The translations under genes and the position numbers were made by a program. From contig CAJUKJ010000001.1 of assembly GCA_910587365.1 (NCBI GenBank), forward strand, positions 53,708-117,707: a stretch of 64,000 bases of DNA. The letters are read 5' to 3'. Below the pieces are notes generated by a model that made no database searches, had not been told where the DNA came from, and worked only from the letters and a program-made list of their open reading frames with translations. The stretch is from an uncultured Christensenellaceae bacterium (GTDB lineage: Bacteria; Bacillota; Clostridia; Christensenellales; Borkfalkiaceae). Shown piece after piece: positions 49,634 through 58,926 of this stretch (position 1 is its first letter; every line of letters begins with the position of its first letter).

Positions 49634-50092
49634 ATGCAGTTAAAGCCAATCAATGAAATACGTGCTTTTTTAGAAGGCATCGCCGCGCCTATGGATATAG
49701 AAATAGTCGACGTGGAGTTTGATAAACGCGCGCAAACGCTGACTGTCTATATAGATACGGATCAAGGGGTTGACCTGGATACCTGTGAAAAATTTCATAA
49801 TGCCATAAACGACCCTATTGATGAGTTTGATCCGTCCTTCGGTCAGCCGTATACGTTAAACGTTTCAAGTCCCGGGCTTGACAGACCGTTTAAAACCAAA
49901 CGCGATTTTGAAAGGAACCTGCAAAAAGAAGTTGAAATAAAACTTTTCGCCCCGTTAAAAGGTAAAAAGTATATAGAAGGATTTTTGATAGGCTTCGACG
50001 AGAATACCGTAACTGTCAAAACACAGAAAGAAGAAATTAAAATAAGTTTAAATAAAATAGCAAAAATTAACCAAGCAATTAAATTTGATTGA
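49634..50092 (+). CDS. rimP: Ribosome maturation factor RimP
   Basis: Assists 30S assembly before translation initiation. 152 residues: N-terminal alpha/beta domain with DVEFDKRAQTLTVYIDTDQGVDLDTCEKFHNAI and the SSPGLDRPFKT motif near 75-86, then a C-terminal SH3-like domain. AAGGGG ribosome site at good distance. First gene of the conserved block; nusA starts 19 bp after its end. Confidence 0.96.
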   Translation: MQLKPINEIRAFLEGIAAPMDIEIVDVEFDKRAQTLTVYIDTDQGVDLDTCEKFHNAINDPIDEFDPSFGQPYTLNVSSPGLDRPFKTKRDFERNLQKEVEIKLFAPLKGKKYIEGFLIGFDENTVTVKTQKEEIKISLNKIAKINQAIKFD

Positions 50093-50111
50093 TTTTCAAG
50101 GAGAATTAGTA

Positions 50112-51206
50112 ATGACTAATAAAGATTTTTTTGCTGCCCTTGCAGATTTGGAAAAGGAAAAGGGAATCCCCAGGCAAGTATTTTTGGACGCGCTTGAAAA
50201 CGCTCTTGCCTCGGCGTGCAAAAAGCAATACGCAGGAGCAATGGGAACGGTAGAAATTAAAACCAATCCCGAAAAAGGAACTATAGAGTTCTTCACGGTC
50301 AGAACCGTTGTTGACGAGGTTGTTGACTGCGAAAGCGAAATTTCCCTTGAAGACGCGCAGAAGATAAAAAAGAGCTATAAAATCGGCGATAGAGCTTCGG
50401 AAAAGTTTGTGCCTAAGGACTTTTCGAGAATAGCCGCCCAAACGGCGAAACAGGTTATACTTCAAAAGCTGCACGAAACCGAAAGGGACGCCGCTTTGAA
50501 TGAATTTTCTGATAAAGAAGGCGAGTTGCTTGTCGGCGTCGTCCGCAAAATCGATGCAAAAAACGTTTATATCGAACTCGGAAAAGGTCAGATAGAGGGG
50601 TTAATGCTTCCTTCCGATCAGGTTCCCGGCGAACAGTACAACGTTAACGATAAAATAAAGGTTTTCGTAAAACGTATTAAAAACGGTTTCCGCGGCGCAC
50701 AGGTTCTCGTAAGCCGAGCTTCTGCAGGACTTGTCAGAAAATTGTTTGAAGAAGAAGTTCCCGAAATTAAACAGGGAACTGTAGTAATTAAGGAAATCAG
50801 CCGAGAAGCTGGCGCAAGAACAAAAATCGCAATTTATTCTGAAGACCCCCGCGTAGACGCTATCGGTGCTTGCGTGGGCAATAAGGGCGCGCGCGTTAAC
50901 GCTATAGTTGAAGAGCTTAAAGGCGAAAAAATAGATATTATCCCTTGGTCGGAGAATCCGCTTGAATTTATAGCGAAAGCGTTATCTCCCGCAAAGGTAA
51001 TTTCCGTAACCCAGCTTGACGACGATAAAACGGCTATGGCTGTAGTACCCGACGATAAGCTTTCTCTCGCTATCGGTAAAGACGGACAAAACGCTCGTCT
51101 TGCCGTAAGACTTACGGGTTGGAAGATAGACGTAAAAAGTGAGTCTGCAGCTAAGAAGCTTGGCATAGAAACACATAGCAGCGAAGACGAGGGAGATTTA
51201 GCTTAA
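50112..51206 (+). CDS. nusA: Transcription termination/antitermination factor NusA
   Basis: Binds RNA polymerase and controls pausing, termination and antitermination. 364 residues from the ATG at 50112 (AAGGAG upstream; the longer frame from 50085 is not supported). N-terminal RNAP-binding domain, an S1 domain (VGVVRKIDAKNVYIEL near 136), and KH1/KH2 domains (GACVGNKGARVNAI near 255 and LAIGKDGQNARLAVRLTGW near 322). It ends after KH2 without the acidic repeats, as usual in Firmicutes. Confidence 0.97.
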   Translation: MTNKDFFAALADLEKEKGIPRQVFLDALENALASACKKQYAGAMGTVEIKTNPEKGTIEFFTVRTVVDEVVDCESEISLEDAQKIKKSYKIGDRASEKFVPKDFSRIAAQTAKQVILQKLHETERDAALNEFSDKEGELLVGVVRKIDAKNVYIELGKGQIEGLMLPSDQVPGEQYNVNDKIKVFVKRIKNGFRGAQVLVSRASAGLVRKLFEEEVPEIKQGTVVIKEISREAGARTKIAIYSEDPRVDAIGACVGNKGARVNAIVEELKGEKIDIIPWSENPLEFIAKALSPAKVISVTQLDDDKTAMAVVPDDKLSLAIGKDGQNARLAVRLTGWKIDVKSESAAKKLGIETHSSEDEGDLA

Positions 51207-51211
51207 CAGTT

Positions 51212-51481
51212 ATGCCCGATAAAAAGATACCGTTAAGAATGTGTATTGCTTGCAGAGGGTTAAAAGAAAAAAGATCTATGCTGCGTATAGTAAAAAACAG
51301 CGAAGGCAAAATTTTTCTTGATTTTTCTTCCAAGGCATCGGGACGTGGCGCGTATATTTGCGATAGTCCCGAATGTATAAAGAAATTAAAAAAACAGCGT
51401 CTTTTGAACAAAGTTTTTTCTACTGCGGTAGACGAAGAAATTTATACTGCAATCGAGGAGGAATACTTTGGCGCAAAGTAA
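51212..51481 (+). CDS. ylxR: YlxR family RNA-binding protein (DUF448)
   Basis: An 89-residue protein of the YlxR family with the signature RMCIACRGLKEKRSMLRIV near residues 8-26 and GRGAYIC near 47. In Bacillus it is encoded between nusA and infB and modulates transcription/RNase P; function here inferred from family and position. Overlaps ylxQ by 14 bp. Confidence 0.93.
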   Translation: MPDKKIPLRMCIACRGLKEKRSMLRIVKNSEGKIFLDFSSKASGRGAYICDSPECIKKLKKQRLLNKVFSTAVDEEIYTAIEEEYFGAK

Positions 51482-51791
51482 AGTGCGTTCGTACATCGGT
51501 TTTTGTATTAAATCGGGTAAAATAACACTTGGTTCTAATGCAATTGCAACCTTGAAAGGCGGAGTATATCTGCTTATCCTCGATGGGAAAGCGGCAAAAA
51601 ATTCTTTAAGATACGCATTAAAATTTAAAAATAAATTCGCTTGTCCGCTTCTTGTCTGTACTGACGGCTTTGAAGAGGCAGTAAATAAGCCAATGTGCAG
51701 ATTGGCGGCAATAAAAGACAAAAGTCTTGCGGAAGCGATATTGAATAGCGGAGATTCCAGCTATCAATTATATACCGGAGGCGGTGAATAG
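51468..51791 (+). CDS. ylxQ: YlxQ L7Ae-like ribosomal protein
   Basis: A 107-residue L7Ae/L30e-fold RNA-binding protein. It starts at TTG (51468) with AGGAGG 8 bases earlier. Typical features are the SGKITLGSNAI segment (16-26), LLILDGKAAKNS near 35-46 and a hydrophobic core strand ending in PLLVCTDG. Family members bind K-turn RNA; the exact target is unknown. It overlaps ylxR and ends 3 bp before infB. Confidence 0.93.
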   Translation: MAQSKVRSYIGFCIKSGKITLGSNAIATLKGGVYLLILDGKAAKNSLRYALKFKNKFACPLLVCTDGFEEAVNKPMCRLAAIKDKSLAEAILNSGDSSYQLYTGGGE

Positions 51792-51794
51792 TAT

Positions 51795-54326
51795 ATGGCA
51801 AAAAAATACGAAAATATTGAAAATATAGGTAAGCTTATAAAGGGAGGCTCCATTGACGAGCTTTCAAAAAAAGTAAGCGCAGCAGAGAAGCAAGCCGCTG
51901 AAATATTAAAAAAATTGTCCGAGTTGGAAAATGCCAAACTCGCTAAAAAGCTTGCCGAAGAAAAGCTGGCGGCAGAAAAACTTGCAGCGGAGGAAGCTGC
52001 GCGTCGTGAAGCGGAAGCTAAGGCAAAGGAAGAGGCGGAACAGTCTGTAAAATCTCAAGAAGCCGAAAAACCCGAAAAGGCGGAAAAGGTTGAAAAAGCT
52101 GAAAAGCCTGCTGCTCCCAAACAGCCTGCCGAAGTTAAAAGCGAGGCAAAGACTGACAATAAACCGTCTTTTATAATTCAGCGTGCGCCGCGTCCCGCGG
52201 AAAATAAGACGTTTATAAACCGTGATACCCGCCCCCAGAAAGACCGCCCTGTCCGCGGCAATCAGCCTGCATATAATAACGGCGGAGTAAACCGTCCCAA
52301 GCCTGTCGGCGGGGCAAAATTCAACGGTTCGGCTACCCCCGCAGCGGCTACCGCAGTCCAACCGGCTAAATCTAAAAATTTCGGACCTGACAAGAAAAAG
52401 CAGAGTTACGAAAAAACGTATGTCGAAAAGGAAAGACGGACTGTTTCCAAACGCGCACTGCAAAAACAGCAGGGTGCAAGCATTGAGGATTTTGACGAAA
52501 ATAAGAGCGGTTACAGGAAGCTTCGCGTCAAAAAAGATAAAAAACAGCAAAACTCACAGACAATTAAAATCGAGCGCGCAATCGTTACCACTAACGATAT
52601 ACCCCTTAAAATACTTTCCGAAAAGCTTGGCATTTCAGCGGTTGAAATTACGAAACGCCTTTTCAAAGAAGGTATTATGAAAACCGTTAACGAGTCAATA
52701 GATTACGATACGGCAGCTCTTCTTGCTGCGGGAATCGGCATAGAGCTTGAATATAAGCCCGAAAAGACCGCCGAGGAAGTGCTTATCGAAAGACAGGCGG
52801 ATACCGTTGAAGAGATTGAAAGTCTTGTACCCCGTGCGCCCGTAGTTACCGTTATGGGACACGTTGACCACGGTAAAACTTCACTACTCGATTATATAAG
52901 AAAATCAAATGCAGCGGCAGGAGAGGCAGGCGGTATTACCCAGCATATAGGTGCTTATACGGTAAATGTAAACGGTAAGGGTATAACCTTTATCGATACT
53001 CCCGGTCACGAGGCGTTCACTGCAATGCGCGCACGCGGTGCGCAGGTAACCGACTTCGTCATTCTTGTAGTCGCTGCCGACGACGGCGTAATGCCACAGA
53101 CAGTTGAAGCAATCAACCACGCGAAAGCCGCAGGAGTACAGATTATAGTTGCTGTAAACAAAATAGATAAAGCGGGTGCCAACGTAGATAAGGTTAAGCA
53201 GGACTTAACAAATTACGGACTCGTTCCCGAAGAATGGGGGGGCGACACGATACTTTGTCCCATATCCTGTAAAACAGGCGAGGGAATAGAAGCTATGCTT
53301 GAAAATCTGCTTTTACTTGCGGAAATGAAAGAGCTTCTTGCCAATCCCGCAAGAGAGGCGCGCGGTGTAGTTATCGAAGCCCGCCTCGATAAGGGCAAAG
53401 GTCCCGTTGCAACCGTTCTCGTCCAAAACGGAACTCTTCGCACCGGCGACAACTTGATTTCCGGTACGGTTACAGGCAGAGTCCGTGCAATGATAGACGA
53501 TACGGGTAAAACCGTTAAAGAAGCAGGTCCTTCAATGGCGGTAAACGTATTGGGTTTAGAAGAAGTTCCCAATTCAGGCGATTCGATATTTGCAGTGTCA
53601 CAGGCACTGATGAAAGAAGTAATTGACGAAAGAAAGAGAAAGGCAAGCGACGCAATGGTCAAAGCCGCGTCAAAGGTTTCTCTTGAAGAGATGTTCGGTA
53701 TGATTGCAGACGGCAATCTGAAAACTTTGAACTTAATAATCAAGGGCGACGTTCAAGGTTCGGTAGAGGCGGTAAAACAGTCCGTTGTAAAGCTTTCCAA
53801 CGAAGAAGTTCAGGTAAAGGTTATTCACAGCGGAGCAGGTGCAATTACCGAAACGGACGTTATGCTTGCGGATTCTTCAAATGCTATAATTCTCGGATTT
53901 AACGTTCGTCCAGACGCCAAGGCAAAGACCCTTGCGGAAAGAAGCAAGGTTGACGTAAGGTCATATAGAATAATTTACGATTTACTTGACGATATGGAAG
54001 CTGCACTGAAAGGTATGCTTTCGCCCAAATACCACGAGGTATATCTTGGCAAGTGCGAAGTGCGCCAGACATTTAAAATTACGGGCGTCGGAAATATTGC
54101 GGGTTGTTACGTGCTTGACGGAAAAATTATACGCGGCGGCAAATTGAGGATATACAGGGACGACGTCCTTGTGGTTGAAGGCAATGTCCAGCAGCTTAAA
54201 CGTTTTAAGGATGATGTAAAGGAAGTTTCTTTCGGATTTGAATGCGGCTGTGCAATCGAAGGTTTCAATGATATTAAAATCGGCGATATCATCGAATGTT
54301 ATATGATTGAGCAAATAGCAGGCTAA
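51795..54326 (+). CDS. infB: Translation initiation factor IF-2
   Basis: GTPase bringing initiator tRNA to the 30S subunit. 843 residues: residues 1-250 are a low-complexity Ala/Lys/Glu-rich, coiled-coil N-terminal extension with a Pro/Asn-rich linker. The IF2-N motif follows around 255-300. The G domain begins with VTVMGHVDHGKTSLLDY near 351-367 and DTPGHEAF near 399-406, and domains II-IV extend to the C-terminus. It sits in its usual place between ylxQ and rbfA. Confidence 0.98.
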   Translation: MAKKYENIENIGKLIKGGSIDELSKKVSAAEKQAAEILKKLSELENAKLAKKLAEEKLAAEKLAAEEAARREAEAKAKEEAEQSVKSQEAEKPEKAEKVEKAEKPAAPKQPAEVKSEAKTDNKPSFIIQRAPRPAENKTFINRDTRPQKDRPVRGNQPAYNNGGVNRPKPVGGAKFNGSATPAAATAVQPAKSKNFGPDKKKQSYEKTYVEKERRTVSKRALQKQQGASIEDFDENKSGYRKLRVKKDKKQQNSQTIKIERAIVTTNDIPLKILSEKLGISAVEITKRLFKEGIMKTVNESIDYDTAALLAAGIGIELEYKPEKTAEEVLIERQADTVEEIESLVPRAPVVTVMGHVDHGKTSLLDYIRKSNAAAGEAGGITQHIGAYTVNVNGKGITFIDTPGHEAFTAMRARGAQVTDFVILVVAADDGVMPQTVEAINHAKAAGVQIIVAVNKIDKAGANVDKVKQDLTNYGLVPEEWGGDTILCPISCKTGEGIEAMLENLLLLAEMKELLANPAREARGVVIEARLDKGKGPVATVLVQNGTLRTGDNLISGTVTGRVRAMIDDTGKTVKEAGPSMAVNVLGLEEVPNSGDSIFAVSQALMKEVIDERKRKASDAMVKAASKVSLEEMFGMIADGNLKTLNLIIKGDVQGSVEAVKQSVVKLSNEEVQVKVIHSGAGAITETDVMLADSSNAIILGFNVRPDAKAKTLAERSKVDVRSYRIIYDLLDDMEAALKGMLSPKYHEVYLGKCEVRQTFKITGVGNIAGCYVLDGKIIRGGKLRIYRDDVLVVEGNVQQLKRFKDDVKEVSFGFECGCAIEGFNDIKIGDIIECYMIEQIAG

Positions 54327-54338
54327 GGAGATTAAATT

Positions 54339-54707
54339 ATGAAAATTGCCAGAGGAGAGCGTCTTTCGGGCGAATTTCAAAAAGAAATATCTACTGTAAT
54401 ATCTACAAAGCTTCGCAATAATTTTCCCGAACTAAGCGCAATAATAAGCGTTACCGAGGCTGACGTTGCGCCTGACCTTAAAAGTGCGAAAATATATATC
54501 AGTATTTTCGATACGGACGTGGAAAGAAGTAAAAACAGTTTTAATATAATTAAAGAAAACGCAGGTTTTATTCGTCACGAGCTTGCCAAAGTAATGCGGA
54601 TAAGGACTATTCCGGAGCTTCGTTTTCATATTGACGAAAGTATGGAATACGGTTCAAAGATAGATAAAATTTTAAACGGTCTTGACGCGGATAAAAATGA
54701 CAAATAA
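54339..54707 (+). CDS. rbfA: Ribosome-binding factor A
   Basis: Helps 16S rRNA 5' maturation and 30S assembly. 122 residues with a KH-like fold: ERLSGEFQKEISTVI near the N-terminus, DVAPDLKSAKIYISI near 42-56, and RTIPELRFHIDESMEYGSKID near 88-108. AAGGAGA ribosome site. The next gene's ATG lies within its last codons (11-bp overlap). Confidence 0.96.
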   Translation: MKIARGERLSGEFQKEISTVISTKLRNNFPELSAIISVTEADVAPDLKSAKIYISIFDTDVERSKNSFNIIKENAGFIRHELAKVMRIRTIPELRFHIDESMEYGSKIDKILNGLDADKNDK

Positions 54708-55662
54708 TAGCTTAAACGAAATAGCTTTACAACTTAAAAAGGCGCAAACTGTTGCAATATTCTGTCACGCACGGCCTGACGGAGACGCACTCGGAGCAGG
54801 CTTGGCACTATATACGGCAATGCAAAATGCAGGTAAATTTGCGGTAATGTGCTGTGAAGATGCGCCTCCCGAAAAATATACTTTTTTAAAGTCGATGAGC
54901 GGGGTAAGGCGCGGACTTCCCACAAAACCTAATTTCGACACATTTATAAGCGTAGATTGCGCAGACGTTGCGCGTATGGGTATTTTCGGGGAAGCCTACG
55001 TTAAGTTTTCGGGCAATACGATAAATATCGACCATCACGTTTCAAATAAAGGCTTTGCTAAATACAATTACGTTTACGAATGTACCGCTACTTGTGAATT
55101 ACTTACTGATATAATTTTAGAAGCAGGATTTGAAATAACGCAGGAGATAGCCGACCTGTTAATGTTAGGACTTATTACCGACAGCGGAAACTTCACACAC
55201 TGTGACGTAAGCGAAAAAACTTTTAATACTGCGGCTAAGCTGCGTGCAAAAGGCGCGGACGTTAATCTTATTAACTACAATATGTATTCCCGACAGCCCA
55301 AAGAAAGAGCGTTGCTTTACGGACGGGTTATGGGAAATATCCGCTTTGCGCTTGAAGATAAACTTACTTTTATAGTAACAACTCTTGACGATTTACAGGC
55401 TACGGGTGCAGACAAAAGCGTTACCGAAGGTTTCGTTGATTTTCCGTTGACTATCGACGGCGTTGAGGTTTCGGTTTCTATGATGGAAGTTAAAAAGCGG
55501 CAGTATAAAATATCATTGAGAAGCAAAGGCACTGTAAATGTAAATGCAGTAGCTTCCTTATTCGGCGGCGGCGGGCATATTCTTGCCAGCGGTTGTATGC
55601 TTATCGGCGAAAAAGAAGAAGTAATTGAAAAGGTCACATACGCAGTTTATCAGAATTTATGA
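54697..55662 (+). CDS. nrnA: DHH-family phosphoesterase, NrnA-like
   Basis: Oligoribonuclease/3'-phosphoadenosine-5'-phosphate phosphatase type. 321 residues from the ATG at 54697, which overlaps rbfA; an in-frame TTG at 54682 is less likely. DHH domain: HARPDGDALGAGLALY near 25-40, VDCAD near 87-91, and the DHHVS motif near 115-119. C-terminal DHHA1 domain with the FGGGGHILASGC motif near 293-304. Its place after rbfA is the usual one. Confidence 0.94.
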   Translation: MTNNSLNEIALQLKKAQTVAIFCHARPDGDALGAGLALYTAMQNAGKFAVMCCEDAPPEKYTFLKSMSGVRRGLPTKPNFDTFISVDCADVARMGIFGEAYVKFSGNTINIDHHVSNKGFAKYNYVYECTATCELLTDIILEAGFEITQEIADLLMLGLITDSGNFTHCDVSEKTFNTAAKLRAKGADVNLINYNMYSRQPKERALLYGRVMGNIRFALEDKLTFIVTTLDDLQATGADKSVTEGFVDFPLTIDGVEVSVSMMEVKKRQYKISLRSKGTVNVNAVASLFGGGGHILASGCMLIGEKEEVIEKVTYAVYQNL

Positions 55663-56507
55663 CAGGTTTTATAACGGTCGATAAAGCGTTGGGGGTAAGT
55701 TCAGCGCGTGAGGTTAATATAATAAAGCATATAACGGGAATTTCGTGCGGTCATATGGGTACGCTTGACCCTATGGCAAGCGGAGTTTTGCCTATTGCAA
55801 TAGGTAATGCGGCAAGGCTTTTCGATTATTTTTTAGATAAACGCAAAACTTACATTGCAACTTTTACATTTGGTGTTGACAGCGATACGTTGGATTCAAC
55901 GGGAACAATAACGGAGATGGGCGGCTATATACCGTCTGAAAGCGAAATTCTTTCAATTATTGAAGGGCTTTGCGGCGAGGTTATGCAAATACCGCCTAAA
56001 TACAGTGCTAAAAGCGTTGCGGGGAAGCGAGGATACCAGCTTGCGAGAGCGGGCATAGAATTTGAACTTTTACCTAAAAAAGTCAATATATATTCAATAA
56101 AGCTTTTAAATAAAAAATCAAAAGATAGTTTTTCGTTTGAAATAGAGTGCGGCGGCGGAACATATATCCGTTCTATTGCCCGCGATATGGGCAAACGTTT
56201 GAACACGTGCGCAATTATGAGTGCGTTGTTAAGAACGAAGAGCGGTTGTTTCACTCTTGAAAACTCGGTAAAAACAGATAATCTGACGGCTGAAAATATT
56301 GGGGAATATATTATACCTACAGACAGCGTTTTACCGTTTGAAAGTATAAAACCGACGGAGAGGGAAGGAAAAAAACTGTTTAACGGATTGACCGTTAATT
56401 GTGACCTTTCCGACGGAGTTTATAAAATTTATCGTACAGACAGTTCGTTTTACGGACTTGCCGAAGTAAAACATAATATTTTAAAGGTTAGGACAAAATT
56501 ATGTTAG
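55659..56507 (+). CDS. truB: tRNA pseudouridine(55) synthase TruB
   Basis: Isomerises U55 in the T-arm of tRNAs. 282 residues; CGHMGTLDPMASGVLPIAIG near 30-49 contains the catalytic Asp, followed by YIATFTFGVDSDTLDSTG, and a C-terminal RNA-binding region with GTYIRSIARDMGKRLN near 167-182. The ATG overlaps the previous stop by 4 bp (ATGA). It overlaps ribF by 7 bp. Confidence 0.97.
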   Translation: MTGFITVDKALGVSSAREVNIIKHITGISCGHMGTLDPMASGVLPIAIGNAARLFDYFLDKRKTYIATFTFGVDSDTLDSTGTITEMGGYIPSESEILSIIEGLCGEVMQIPPKYSAKSVAGKRGYQLARAGIEFELLPKKVNIYSIKLLNKKSKDSFSFEIECGGGTYIRSIARDMGKRLNTCAIMSALLRTKSGCFTLENSVKTDNLTAENIGEYIIPTDSVLPFESIKPTEREGKKLFNGLTVNCDLSDGVYKIYRTDSSFYGLAEVKHNILKVRTKLC

Positions 56508-57400
56508 AAATCATTAAGTACAATGAAGACGAGTATTCTTTCCCTTGTTTACTTGTTCTGGGCTGTTTTGACGCGCTTCATATCGGACACGCAGAACTGC
56601 TGAAAAAAGCTAAATTACAGGCTAAAATAAACGGTCTTGATTTGGGCGTAATGATGTTTGTAAACGGAAAGGGCGGCAGACAGGTTTATACTTTTGAAGA
56701 AAGACAAAAATTTCTTGAACAGTATAATGTCAAGTTCGTGCTTGCAATCGACTACACAGATGACTTCAAGGAAACCTCCGCGAGCCAGTTTTTGGAGAAT
56801 ATCGAAAATAAGCTTAATGTAAAAGCTTATATGAGCGGTAGGGACTTCCGTTTCGGTAAAGATGCAAAGGGCAAATCATCAACCCTTAAAACCTATGCCG
56901 AGGACGAGGAAAACGGCGTCTGGTATATGCAGGTCAAAGATTTGACCTACGTAGGCGAAAAGGTCAGCACTACTTTGATTAAAAACTGCATTGAACAGGG
57001 CAATTTAGTCAAAGCGGGCGCGCTCCTTGGCAGAAATTATTCTGTTTCAGGCTTCGTTATCGAAGGAGCAAACCGCGGTAAAAAAGTTGTAGGTTTCCCT
57101 ACGGTCAACATGCGCTATCCGGTTGAAAAAATAGAGGTAAAAAAGGGAGTATATAAAGTTAAAGTCCTTGTCGGCGACGAGGAGTTTATAGGTATTGCCA
57201 ATTACGGTCCGCGCCCTACGTTTAATGAACAAAGTTCGATATTGGAAGCTTATCTTGACGGTTTCGTCGGCACTCTATACGGCAGAGGCATAACGATTGA
57301 ATTTGTTGAGTACATAAGGGATACTGAAAAATTTGAATCCGCAGAGGAGCTTAAAGCGCAGCTAAAGCTTGATTTGAAGCAGGCTAAACTTAAAGTTTAA
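56501..57400 (+). CDS. ribF: Bifunctional riboflavin kinase/FMN adenylyltransferase RibF
   Basis: Makes FMN and FAD from riboflavin. 299 residues: N-terminal nucleotidyltransferase with LGCFDALHIGHAELLKKA (about 20-37; His-Gly-His motif as IGHA) and MSGRDFRFGKDAKG near 111-124; C-terminal riboflavin kinase with GRNYSVSGFVIEGANRGKKVVGFPTVNM near 174-201. Normal length. It closes the rimP-to-ribF operon by translational coupling to truB (7-bp overlap). No FMN riboswitch is in front. Confidence 0.96.
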   Translation: MLEIIKYNEDEYSFPCLLVLGCFDALHIGHAELLKKAKLQAKINGLDLGVMMFVNGKGGRQVYTFEERQKFLEQYNVKFVLAIDYTDDFKETSASQFLENIENKLNVKAYMSGRDFRFGKDAKGKSSTLKTYAEDEENGVWYMQVKDLTYVGEKVSTTLIKNCIEQGNLVKAGALLGRNYSVSGFVIEGANRGKKVVGFPTVNMRYPVEKIEVKKGVYKVKVLVGDEEFIGIANYGPRPTFNEQSSILEAYLDGFVGTLYGRGITIEFVEYIRDTEKFESAEELKAQLKLDLKQAKLKV

Positions 57401-57407
57401 CAGATAT

Positions 57408-58046
57408 ATGTGCTATAAAACATTTCCCGAAGGGTATACTTTCCTTGAAAAAATTGATTTGAAGAACAACAAAAAACAGTTTTGGATTGTTCAAGGAATA
57501 GGTTTGCTGATGATGGCTATAATGATTGTCATCGGCTACTTTATCGCAGGATTTAATTTCTTTTCCGATGAAAAACCTATAATTATGATAATTGCAGTAG
57601 CTGTAGTGATAGTCGGTCTGATTGTTTATATAGTCGCGCACGAGGCAACTCACGGACTGGTTATGTATCTTTCGGTAAAAGCAAAACTTAATTTCGGGTT
57701 CAACGTTTTATTTGCTTACGCGGGAAGTAGCGGTTATTTTGATAAAAAGCATTATATTCTCATATCACTTTCGCCGCTTGTTCTTTGGGGAATTGTTTTC
57801 GGTGTTCTGAACGTGTTTTTCCACAGCGGAGTGTGGTTTTGGGTTATTTGGTTTTTGCAGATACAAAATGTTTCAGGTGCCTGCGGCGATTTGTTTTGTA
57901 CTTATAAAATGCTTAGATATCCGAAAGATATACTGGTGCGCGATTCGGGTATGGATATGATGGTTTTTCGCAGAAAGACCGAGGAAGAACTCGCCAACGA
58001 GAATGACGTAAACGCTGAAATCAAAGAGGAAATAAAAGTTGATTAA
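57408..58046 (+). CDS. DUF3267 membrane metalloprotease-like protein
   Basis: A 212-residue protein with about four transmembrane helices. The second ends in IVAHEATHGLVMYL (near 73-86), an HExxH zinc-protease motif within the DUF3267 pattern, and a later ISLSPLVLWG plus C-terminal SGACGDLFCTYKML segment. Members are predicted intramembrane or membrane-anchored peptidases, without a known substrate. It follows ribF by 7 bp and overlaps the next gene by 8 bp, so it is in a continuous transcript, though ribF-unrelated. Confidence 0.87.
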   Translation: MCYKTFPEGYTFLEKIDLKNNKKQFWIVQGIGLLMMAIMIVIGYFIAGFNFFSDEKPIIMIIAVAVVIVGLIVYIVAHEATHGLVMYLSVKAKLNFGFNVLFAYAGSSGYFDKKHYILISLSPLVLWGIVFGVLNVFFHSGVWFWVIWFLQIQNVSGACGDLFCTYKMLRYPKDILVRDSGMDMMVFRRKTEEELANENDVNAEIKEEIKVD

Positions 58047-58890
58047 ATTTGGACCAAGCGGCAACGGCGAAAAATTTTATGCCGACGGGCATAAACATAC
58101 GGAAGAAGCGGCGCAGTACTGTAAAAATCTAGGTCTTAGCTGTTACGAGTATTCTTTCGGCAGGGGAATACTTCTTTCCGAAGGCAAGGCTTTGGCGATA
58201 GGACAGGCATTCAAAGATGCGGGCGTTGAAATTAGCGTCCATGCGCCTTATTTTATTAACTTTGCTAATCCTGACGACGAGGCTGCCCAAAAATCATATA
58301 ACTATGTTTTAAACAGTGCAAAATATTTAAAACTTTTCGGTGGAAATAGGCTGGTATTCCACCCTGCCGCACAGGGCAAGGCAACGCGTGAAACGGCTGT
58401 TAACGTCACTGGGGACAGATTAAAGGTTTTAAGAGACTATATATATTTAAACAATCTCGAAGACTTATATTTTTGCCCCGAAACTATGGGTAAGCTTGCC
58501 CAGATAGGAACATTGGAAGAAGTTGTAAGCTTCTGTAAGATTGACAAAGTATATCTGCCTGCGGTAGATTTCGGGCATCTCAATGCGCGTGAGGGCGGAA
58601 GCTTAAAGACAGTTGAAGACTACAAGTCGCGCCTTGAATATATGATTGCGGAACTCGGCTATGAACGGGTAAAGCATTTTCACGTGCATTTTTCAAAAAT
58701 AATGTATGGAGGCAAAGGCGAAATTAAGCATTTGACTTTTGAAGATGATGTCTATGGTCCTGAATTTGAACCGCTTGCCGTTGCACTTAAAGAGCTTAAA
58801 CTCGAACCGTATATTGTAAGTGAATCCGCTGGCACGCAGGTAGAAGACGCACTTGAAATGAAACGCATATACGGAAGTGTTGACATATAA
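58039..58890 (+). CDS. Endonuclease IV-like TIM-barrel (AP endonuclease family 2)
   Basis: A 283-residue protein of the Nfo/AP-endonuclease family 2. The TIM-barrel metal ligands are in VHAPYFIN (68-75), VFHPAAQG near 112, PETMG near 148, DFGHLNAREG near 179, HVHFSK near 215 and SESAG near 267. Probably acts on abasic sites or related DNA damage; sugar-phosphate isomerases share the fold, so the substrate is not certain. It starts at a TTG overlapping the previous gene by 8 bp. Confidence 0.85.
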   Translation: MIKFGPSGNGEKFYADGHKHTEEAAQYCKNLGLSCYEYSFGRGILLSEGKALAIGQAFKDAGVEISVHAPYFINFANPDDEAAQKSYNYVLNSAKYLKLFGGNRLVFHPAAQGKATRETAVNVTGDRLKVLRDYIYLNNLEDLYFCPETMGKLAQIGTLEEVVSFCKIDKVYLPAVDFGHLNAREGGSLKTVEDYKSRLEYMIAELGYERVKHFHVHFSKIMYGGKGEIKHLTFEDDVYGPEFEPLAVALKELKLEPYIVSESAGTQVEDALEMKRIYGSVDI

Positions 58891-58908
58891 TTTTAAATTT
58901 GTTAAAAT
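58880..58908 (+). promoter_or_regulatory. Sigma-A promoter of the pepP-efp operon
   Basis: TTGACA, 17 nt, TAAAAT; it overlaps the stop of the endonuclease IV-like gene. Confidence 0.75.
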
Positions 58909-58926
58909 AAAGGCAAGGTATTTTAA